Source of the DNA: an uncultured Latescibacterota bacterium
Lineage (GTDB): Bacteria > Latescibacterota > UBA2968 > UBA8231
Assembly (NCBI GenBank): GCA_951813615.1
Contig: OX638377.1
Location: forward strand, 3,994,599 to 4,058,598
DNA length: 64,000 nt
Direction of reading: 5' to 3'
Numbering within the stretch: the stretch's first letter is position 1; the number at the start of each line of letters is the position of its first letter. The position numbers and the translations under genes were made by a program. Shown here piece by piece: positions 58,119 through 64,000 of this stretch. The notes beneath the pieces were generated by a model. That model made no database searches and had not been told where the DNA came from. It saw nothing but the letters and a program-made list of their open reading frames with translations.

Positions 58119-60518
58119 TTAGAGCTTCTCAGCGCGGCGCTCGCGCAACTGCAGCAGGGCCGGCAGCAGGGTGACGGACGTGATAAAACAGGATCCCAAG
58201 CCCACCAGCGAGAGCACGCCAATCGACGTGAGCGCCGGGTGAATGGCCGGCACCAATCCCGAGAAGCCGACCATCGTCGTCAGCGACGTACCCAACAGCG
58301 CGACCCCGGTCGTGCGCAACACCAACCGCAGCGAGCCGCGGCCGATTTCTTGGTAGCGGTGGAAGATGTGGACGCTATTGTCAACGCCCATGCCAATGAT
58401 CGTCGGGAAGGCGACCATGTTGTAGAGATTGAGCTTGATGTCAAACGCGTACATGAAGCCCACAACCCATATCAAGGCGTTCACCAGCGGCGTGAGCACC
58501 AGTAGGGTATTGACGAAACTCCGCAGGTCGATGAGCAGCACCACCGCGACGACCGCGAGCGTGAGGATCACGGCGAGAGAGCTGTCTTCGAGCATGACCT
58601 TGAGCATTTCGGCAACGATGATGTGCGAGCTAGAGGCTATGTAGGTCTTGCCCGTCGGCGTTTCAATGTGGCTGATTTCCTCGGCAAAGCGAATGGCGTC
58701 TTTTCCGTCCTTGAGCTCGACCGAGGCATTGATCGCCACGAAGTTGAGGATGTTGCCCTCCTTGTCCTTGAACGCGTTGGTCAAGTCCGCGGGCAGGTCG
58801 TAGAGCGTTAGCTTCTCCACGTCGAGGTCCGGGCGCAGTGAGTCCAGCTTCGCCCGCTCGCTCTCACTGAACAGGCCCTCTTCCCGGTCCAGCAAAGCGC
58901 GGATGTCGGCGATGAGTGCCAGCTTGGCGTCTTGGTCTTGCGGCAGTGCGGAGTACACGCTCTTGACACTGAGCACTGTGGTGGAGTCGCCGTTGGCAGC
59001 CTTGATGCTCTCGACCGTGCGAACCACTTCCATGGCCTCGTCGTAGCTTTCGGTCAAAACGATGGCTGGCGAGCGGCCTTCCTTCAGACTCTGGGGCAGG
59101 CTGCCCTTGTTGATGTTGGGCGGCGGCGCGGGCTTGAGCTTGCTGAAGTCGTATTCAAATTCCAAATCGCCGAGGTGATACAGCGAGTACCCAGTGATCA
59201 CTGTGCCGATCAGCAAGGTGGCCCAAGGCTTTGGATAGCGACCAGTGCGCCACAGGACGCTGCGCTTGCGGATGGGGATGACCAACCGCAGGCGCTCGGC
59301 GAGGACGATGAAGGCCGGGCATATCGCGACCATGGCCACCAGCGAGAACAGAATGCCGGTGCCCACGATAAAGCCGAATTCCGAGAAACCCTTAAAATCC
59401 GTTAACAGCAGCGAATAGAAGGCGATCGAGGTAGTGACCGCTGTCGTCGCCAGAGCCTTGCCCGTGTACCGGACGGTCACGGTCAGGGCCTGTTCGATGT
59501 CCATGCCTCGGCGGTGGGCCTCGCGGTAGCGGGCGAAGATGTGAATGCCAAAGTCAATGCCCAGCCCAAAGAGGATGGCGAACAGCCCCACAGTGATCAT
59601 GTTGAGGCTGCCGATGGCCAAGTAGGTGACGCCAAAAGTCCACGTCAGGCTCATCAGCAATGGCAAGGTAATGAAGAGCGAGCCGATTATTTGGCGGAAG
59701 AACAACGTGATGAGCAGGAGCACACCGACGATGCTGTACAAGGCCGTTGACTTGAGGTCTCGGATAATAATCGTGAATTGGTTGGCGCTGTTTTGGAAAC
59801 TGCCCTTGTACACGCATTCAATGCTGGGGTGGAAGCGCTCAGGGCCGATGGCGGCAATGGTCTGGTCTAGATGGTCAATTAGAGCCTGTGAGAACACGAC
59901 ATCTGTGATAAGCCCGGCCGGATAGAGGCGCAGGATGACGCCGTTGCCCTCTTTTGTGATGAAGTACTGGCGATATTGCTCTGGGACCGCGGCCGCCGCG
60001 CCGTCCTGCTGGTACTTGGCCTCGATATCCGAAAAATCGAGCACTTGCTCTTCCTCGTCGTCAAAGGCAAAGTAGAGCGGCGACTGCTTGAGCTTTTGCA
60101 GCTCGATGTGCTCGTCGAGGCGGCGGTTGACTTCTTGCAGATCCTCTAAATCCATGTAGAGCAGCCGGTTTTTTTCGAGCAGATCCTTTTTGCTGTCGAG
60201 GCTGCTCACCGAGCTGATCAACGAGCTGTGTTCGAGCGAATCGGCCAAAACCTGCATGAAGGAAACGGCCGCGTCCAAGTCGTCGCTGGTAATGACGACC
60301 ATCAACGGACCGATGCCGCCGATGCGGGCCTTGATGCGGTTGAGTTCACTGACGCTGACGTAGTCGTCGGACAGCAGGTCGGCGAAGTCGGTCTTGATGT
60401 TGTCAGCCAGCTTGGCAGCGAAGAACCCAGCAAATACCGACAGAATCGTGGCTAGCGCGATTATGCCGATGTAGTGGTGGTAGATGTAGCGAACCAAGCG
60501 CTGGTGGCTTATGGGCAT
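58119..60518 (-). CDS. RND/MMPL-family lipid transporter, HpnN-like
   Basis: 799 residues with twelve membrane helices in two halves. Typical motifs are GLGIDFGIHIFARYREA (first half) and IGMGVDNSVHIFHRYQEIGRGSLRLVL (second half), with large periplasmic loops after helices 1 and 7. This is the two-repeat MMPL/HAE3 layout of HpnN, which moves hopanoids to the outer membrane, and of other lipid exporters. It is about 60-80 residues shorter than typical HpnN. It follows an MlaC/HpnM-like gene by 10 bases; the HpnM-HpnN pair is conserved in hopanoid makers. No squalene-hopene cyclase is in the window, so the lipid is not known. Confidence 0.85.
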   Translation of the reverse strand: MPISHQRLVRYIYHHYIGIIALATILSVFAGFFAAKLADNIKTDFADLLSDDYVSVSELNRIKARIGGIGPLMVVITSDDLDAAVSFMQVLADSLEHSSLISSVSSLDSKKDLLEKNRLLYMDLEDLQEVNRRLDEHIELQKLKQSPLYFAFDDEEEQVLDFSDIEAKYQQDGAAAAVPEQYRQYFITKEGNGVILRLYPAGLITDVVFSQALIDHLDQTIAAIGPERFHPSIECVYKGSFQNSANQFTIIIRDLKSTALYSIVGVLLLITLFFRQIIGSLFITLPLLMSLTWTFGVTYLAIGSLNMITVGLFAILFGLGIDFGIHIFARYREAHRRGMDIEQALTVTVRYTGKALATTAVTTSIAFYSLLLTDFKGFSEFGFIVGTGILFSLVAMVAICPAFIVLAERLRLVIPIRKRSVLWRTGRYPKPWATLLIGTVITGYSLYHLGDLEFEYDFSKLKPAPPPNINKGSLPQSLKEGRSPAIVLTESYDEAMEVVRTVESIKAANGDSTTVLSVKSVYSALPQDQDAKLALIADIRALLDREEGLFSESERAKLDSLRPDLDVEKLTLYDLPADLTNAFKDKEGNILNFVAINASVELKDGKDAIRFAEEISHIETPTGKTYIASSSHIIVAEMLKVMLEDSSLAVILTLAVVAVVLLIDLRSFVNTLLVLTPLVNALIWVVGFMYAFDIKLNLYNMVAFPTIIGMGVDNSVHIFHRYQEIGRGSLRLVLRTTGVALLGTSLTTMVGFSGLVPAIHPALTSIGVLSLVGLGSCFITSVTLLPALLQLRERRAEKL

Positions 60519-60527
60519 GGCAGAGGG

Positions 60528-61157
60528 TTAATCCTCGGTTGCACTGCCTGAAGGCGGTGAGAGAACCGTTTCGCGCAAACGGGCCAACTGCTTGTCGAGC
60601 TGGACGATTAGCTTCTCGTAGCCATTTTTCTCGATGTAGCGGGCATAGCGCCGCCTGTTGCCCTCGGCCGTGCTGACGCCGTCGATGACCAAATCGTAGA
60701 TCCGCCACACACCCTCCACCCGATGGAGCTTGTACTCGATCTCTATTTGCTCATCTTGCACGGGTGCCAACGCTTGGACGACGGCCGCGTCTTCTTGCAC
60801 CTCGGCCGACTCGTAGCGGATCTCGCCCTCGCGATAGTAGCGGGAGAAGCTGTCGAAATTCTGCTCGCGGATGATGTTGCTGAAGGTTTCGGCGAAGTGG
60901 TCGCGCTCGTCCAGAGAGCGTTCTGCCCAGTGATCGCCCAAGGCGAGGCGGCTCAACTCCCGAAAGTCAAAGGCCGCGTTGATGTGCTGCTTGATCTCTT
61001 CCCGCACATCTGGAGGCAGCGAGTCGGCAGGCGCTTCGGCGAGGATAGCCTGCACCTCGGCGTCGTGGCTTTTGAGGAAGGCGATGGGATCGTCGGCTGC
61101 GCTAGCAACAGCCACTACGCAAAGGACCACCCACGCGGCGCACCATAGCGTTTTCAT
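60528..61157 (-). CDS. MlaC/HpnM-like periplasmic phospholipid-binding protein
   Basis: 209 residues with signal peptide (WCAAWVVLCVVAVASAAD). The MlaC (Ttg2D/HpnM) body includes INAAFDFRELSRLALGDHWAERS, FSNIIREQNFDSFSRYY, IEYKLHRVEGVWRIYDLVIDGVS and IEKNGYEKLIVQLDKQL. Such proteins ferry lipids through the periplasm. The ATG overlaps the stop of the upstream fusion gene (ATGA). It is followed by an RND exporter instead of the usual MlaFEDB transporter, as in hpnM-hpnN. Confidence 0.9.
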   Translation of the reverse strand: MKTLWCAAWVVLCVVAVASAADDPIAFLKSHDAEVQAILAEAPADSLPPDVREEIKQHINAAFDFRELSRLALGDHWAERSLDERDHFAETFSNIIREQNFDSFSRYYREGEIRYESAEVQEDAAVVQALAPVQDEQIEIEYKLHRVEGVWRIYDLVIDGVSTAEGNRRRYARYIEKNGYEKLIVQLDKQLARLRETVLSPPSGSATED

Positions 61158-62434
61158 TGTGAATTCTCCCCTGAGTACGCGCCGTTGGAGATGGGAAGTC
61201 CGCCGCAGTGATTGACAACGCGTCCGCCGTCAAAAGCCTCGCGCGTCCAGACTCGCAGGTCTGCGTAGTACGCTTCAGCGTACGAACGAGTCGAGTTGGC
61301 GTCTGTGAGCATTCCCAAGCCGATGGTGCGCTTGGCCGGCCGACCGCCGAGCTTTGCTCGGTGGTGTTTTTCCAAGTCAACGACCTCAAAGGTCCATTTG
61401 CCCAAGTTGGTCGCGCCGCTTTCGACGACGAAGAACCAAGGCCGGAACAGCTTGTCGCGCCTCCCCACCGTGCCTTCGGGCAAGGTCGTACTCCACACGT
61501 ATTTGAGCTGTTTGGGAACTCCCAGCCAATTCTTGGAAAAGATAACGTACAAACCAGCCGCGCTATCATTGGCATCGTCGAGAAACTCGTTGCCGCCCAA
61601 CGGCAAGGCCGCGGCTCGCCAGCACCAAGTCATAATCGGGTACTGGCGAGGATTCCACTGGACGAATTTTCCCACGATGACCGAATGGCTCGAATCGCGC
61701 GCGGCCATATAGCGCCGCGGGCGACCCTCTACGCGGTAGAGCACGGGTTTGTGTCGGTCCTGTTTCTTCCACGGCCCCCATTCCATCGGCTGCGACCCAT
61801 CCCAAGTAGCGGTGAAGTCTTCGAGAACGACGTACTCGCGCTCGGCGAGTTGGGCCTCCAGCACCGGCGGCGAATGTCTTCTGTCGATCAGCGACTGGTA
61901 GCGCCGACGATAGTGGCTGGAGACGGGCCTGCCGTCGATTTTCAACTCGGCGATTTTCCAAGTCCCGGCCGCAAAAATCAAGTCGGCCTCCACGCCGAGC
62001 GAGCGAGTGGCAAATAAAGCGCGAAGCTGCGCACGGCCCCGCTGGCCATTCACTTCGAGACTATCCAAGCGCAAGCCGCGCCAATCCGGGGAAGCAAGCT
62101 GGACAGCCAAGTCAGCACTGAGGCGGTGCTGATAGGCTCTGGCTAGTCGGCGGCGATAATGCTCGACAAGGTGGGTAAAGCGCAAATCGGATAGCAAGTC
62201 CCGATATGCGTCCAGCGACTCTTCGAAATAGTCGCCAAAGGTCGCCGTAGCAAACTTGTCCACGGCCAAGTGCTCGCTCACTAGGCGGTCAGCCCCGCCG
62301 GCGCGCTCACTGTTGGGAGCCTCTAGCAGCGCGTTCAGCTGCGCCACGGTTGCCGTCGCCCAAGCCACGTCCGCCCTGCCCTCGCTTGGGCTGACCAACG
62401 CCAACACCACAACCGCGCTAAGGAGACGGTTCAT
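61154..62434 (-). CDS. MlaC-like domain fused to DUF3047
   Basis: 426 residues. Signal peptide near residues 1-22. Residues about 20-190 are MlaC-like (LAVDKFATATFGDYFEESLDAYRDLLSDL, IAELKIDGRPVSSHYRRRYQSL), and about 200-415 match DUF3047 (MEWGPWKKQDRHKPVLYRVEG, YPIMTWCWRAAALPLGG, AGLYVIFSKNWLG, KYVWSTTLPEGT). DUF3047 has no known activity. It starts within the last bases of tolC and overlaps the next MlaC gene by four bases, so it belongs to one coupled operon. The fusion of a lipid-carrier fold with DUF3047 hints that DUF3047 also acts on envelope lipids. Confidence 0.85.
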   Translation of the reverse strand: MNRLLSAVVVLALVSPSEGRADVAWATATVAQLNALLEAPNSERAGGADRLVSEHLAVDKFATATFGDYFEESLDAYRDLLSDLRFTHLVEHYRRRLARAYQHRLSADLAVQLASPDWRGLRLDSLEVNGQRGRAQLRALFATRSLGVEADLIFAAGTWKIAELKIDGRPVSSHYRRRYQSLIDRRHSPPVLEAQLAEREYVVLEDFTATWDGSQPMEWGPWKKQDRHKPVLYRVEGRPRRYMAARDSSHSVIVGKFVQWNPRQYPIMTWCWRAAALPLGGNEFLDDANDSAAGLYVIFSKNWLGVPKQLKYVWSTTLPEGTVGRRDKLFRPWFFVVESGATNLGKWTFEVVDLEKHHRAKLGGRPAKRTIGLGMLTDANSTRSYAEAYYADLRVWTREAFDGGRVVNHCGGLPISNGAYSGENSQ

Positions 62435-63785
62435 CGCGTGGGATTAGTTCGAGTCCGCCCGCGGCCTTTTCGAGGCGGGCGACGCTGAGGTTGAAGTCGT
62501 ACAGGGCTTCGCCGTAGGCTTGTTCGCGGCGGGCCCAAGTCTCAAAGGCGGCGATCAACTCGCCGATGGTCTGCGGGTCGAACTCAAAATCGTCGCGGGC
62601 TTCCCGCAGCCACTGCCGGGCCAATCGCCGGCTCTTACGCGCGTCTTGCAGGTCGCGGTCGGCGCGGCGATAGTCCAAATAGGCGCGGCGGACATCTAAG
62701 CGAATCCCCTCCTGCGCGCTCGGTACGCGCACTTCGAGCGCGCGGTATTCAGCGCGAGCCCTATCTACATCTGCTGCCAACAAGTGCCATTCCAAGGATT
62801 GCCGCACTCCAATGAAGACGCCGCCGTTGAAAAAGTTAAACTCGTCTTTGACGAATGGGTTCCTCTGGTCCGTGCGCCCAGGGGCCACGGCGTAGCGCAA
62901 GCCACCGCCGACAAACACTTGGGGCTGGTACGCAGCGCGGGCGGCTTGCGTGAGGGCCTGTTTGGCGGCGAGGCCCGCTTGCAACTTGCGCCATTCCGGT
63001 CGCAGGTCGAGAGCCTGTGCGACCAATTCGTCTAAGGACGGGACTGAGGCCGCTACCGGCGCGAGTCGCTCGGCCTGGAGCACGAGTGGCGCATCGCTGG
63101 GCAGGCCCGTGCGCCAAGCCAACGCCGCCCGCGCCAAAGCCAATTGGTCGCCCACTTCGCGCTGCTGCACGGCCAAATCGAGCTGAGCCAGTCGCAACTT
63201 GTAGCGGTCAGACGACGAGAGCGCAGGGTCGTCATCCAGTTCCTCGGCTCTGCTGGCCAACTCATCGCTCACGCGCTGCGCCAAGGAGTTCAGATCTTGC
63301 GCCAACAGCAGTCCGTAGTACAGCTCCTTGACGGCAAAGGCCACGTCCAACCGAGTCTGCGACAGGTCGGACTGCTCCACATCGACCCCTCGGGTGGCGG
63401 CTTCGTTTAAATGGCGGCCGAGGCTAAAGGGATAGAGCGGCTGCACAAATTGCAGTTCGGCGCGCGCGAAAGGCCCCAAGGATCGGAACCCCGTGGTATC
63501 AGAGGGCGGGTTGAACACACTGCCCATGGCGTCTGGGACTAGGCCGCTTTCGCTGTCGATGCGCAGGCGAGGGAGGATTTTGGCGGCTGCAGCTTGGCGG
63601 CGGCGGGCGTCAGCCGATTCGACCTTCCAGCGGCCGCTCGCAACCTCGCCATCGCGGTCCAAGGCGCGGTCGATAAGCTCAGTCAGCGTCCAGCGCTTGT
63701 CGGGCATTTGGGCGCGAGCCGGGAGGGAGGGCAAGCACATGGCGAGGGCACAAACCCCCAGCCATAAGGGAGCGCAAATTTGCAT
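62418..63785 (-). CDS. TolC-family outer-membrane efflux protein
   Basis: 455 residues with signal peptide (VCALAMCLPSLPARAQ). The two helical-hairpin repeats are visible: WTLTELIDRALDRDGEVASGRWKVESADARRRQAAAAKILP in the first half and PSLDELVAQALDLRPEWRKLQAGLAAKQALTQAARAAYQP in the second, followed by barrel segments. It forms a trimeric outer-membrane channel. First gene of the operon with MlaC-DUF3047, MlaC and RND; a promoter is at 63880-63908. There is no membrane-fusion adaptor gene, which is unusual for an RND-TolC system. Confidence 0.92.
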   Translation of the reverse strand: MQICAPLWLGVCALAMCLPSLPARAQMPDKRWTLTELIDRALDRDGEVASGRWKVESADARRRQAAAAKILPRLRIDSESGLVPDAMGSVFNPPSDTTGFRSLGPFARAELQFVQPLYPFSLGRHLNEAATRGVDVEQSDLSQTRLDVAFAVKELYYGLLLAQDLNSLAQRVSDELASRAEELDDDPALSSSDRYKLRLAQLDLAVQQREVGDQLALARAALAWRTGLPSDAPLVLQAERLAPVAASVPSLDELVAQALDLRPEWRKLQAGLAAKQALTQAARAAYQPQVFVGGGLRYAVAPGRTDQRNPFVKDEFNFFNGGVFIGVRQSLEWHLLAADVDRARAEYRALEVRVPSAQEGIRLDVRRAYLDYRRADRDLQDARKSRRLARQWLREARDDFEFDPQTIGELIAAFETWARREQAYGEALYDFNLSVARLEKAAGGLELIPRDEPSP

Positions 63786-63879
63786 GCCAATGGGAAAACT
63801 CAGCGGCGGAAGAAGCGGAATTCGCGGTGGTAGCGCGGGTCCGTCATTATTTTTCTAACTTGTTAAAAATAGTTAAGTT

Positions 63880-63908
63880 AATATATAGATTACGCGATTT
63901 AGCGTCAA
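63880..63908 (-). promoter_or_regulatory. Promoter of the tolC-MlaC-RND operon
   Basis: On the minus strand TTGACG (63903-63908), 17-base spacer, TATATT (63880-63885) in an AT-rich stretch. The leader to the ATG at 63785 would be about 85-90 bases. Beyond it, to the window end, no gene is visible. Confidence 0.7.
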
Positions 63909-64000
63909 TGCTCCAGCCCGTCTGCTTCTTGGATTGTACAACACCCGAACCCTATGTTTTATGCACCTATGTTTTCCTTAAAATGCGCGAATAGGCGGGC

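Noticed and set aside
1..64000. CRISPR array, prophage or IS element
   Set aside because: No regularly spaced repeats with unique spacers, no cas, integrase or transposase gene was seen; the only repeat element is the 116-bp segment at 15732.

Overview
The window looks like a chromosomal piece of an uncultured, GC-rich diderm bacterium. Outer-membrane genes are plentiful: TonB-dependent receptors, a TolC-family channel, an outer-membrane barrel, an MlaC-like pair and many lipoproteins. There are also PQQ- and VCBS-type propellers, a phytanoyl-CoA dioxygenase, a Gfo/Idh/MocA oxidoreductase, a sugar-phosphate isomerase-like barrel and a CRTAC1-like protein. This mix is familiar from Latescibacterota/Poribacteria-like (FCB-affiliated) marine and sponge-associated lineages. 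The placement is inference from gene content only; there is no rRNA in the window, and the single RNA gene seen is tRNA-Gly(GCC).

Layout. 1-7.4 kb: end of a TonB receptor, an outer-membrane barrel, the MsrP catalytic subunit without MsrQ, a small secreted protein, a PhyH dioxygenase, a strong terminator, a NupC-type nucleoside transporter and a PQQ quinoprotein. 7.5-10.6 kb (minus strand): a CHAD protein, a TIM-barrel protein, nsrR, and a cupin gene whose promoter holds a 16-bp-arm palindrome matching the NsrR operator. 10.7-15.6 kb: a large TonB receptor with its own promoter, then three paralogous STAS (anti-anti-sigma) genes and a small unknown gene.

15.7-27.2 kb is the most unusual part. 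A one-module reducing polyketide synthase (KS-AT-DH-degenerate MT-pseudo KR-ER-KR-ACP) is followed by a B12-binding radical SAM protein of the HpnP-like class and a fusion of a thioester-reductase-like domain with a sulfotransferase. Together they suggest a saturated, possibly methyl-branched chain that is reductively released and sulfated. No thioesterase or phosphopantetheinyl transferase is present locally.

27.3-29.7 kb (minus): a translationally coupled DprE1/DprE2-like epimerase pair and an orphan XRE regulator with an autoregulatory-looking promoter. 29.9-38.9 kb (plus): glgB, a DppC-type permease, a TPR lipoprotein, a DUF4292-like lipoprotein, a Gfo/Idh/MocA oxidoreductase and a Spondin_N-Cache-Spondin_N lipoprotein made by recent internal duplication, ending at a bidirectional terminator. 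39.0-46.5 kb (minus): sugar isomerase-dppA-dppB behind a near-consensus promoter, then M23 peptidase, a Minf_1886-like protein, larC and a propeller protein. 46.6-51.3 kb: rlmN, a YdjM-like membrane protein, a GerW/DUF2953 pair on the minus strand and an unknown exported protein. 51.3-63.8 kb (mostly minus): PBP1A, a large TPR/VCBS/ASPIC lipoprotein, tRNA-Gly, a sarcosine-oxidase-like flavoprotein, and a TolC / MlaC-DUF3047 fusion / MlaC(HpnM-like) / RND(HpnN-like) operon that looks like a lipid export system.
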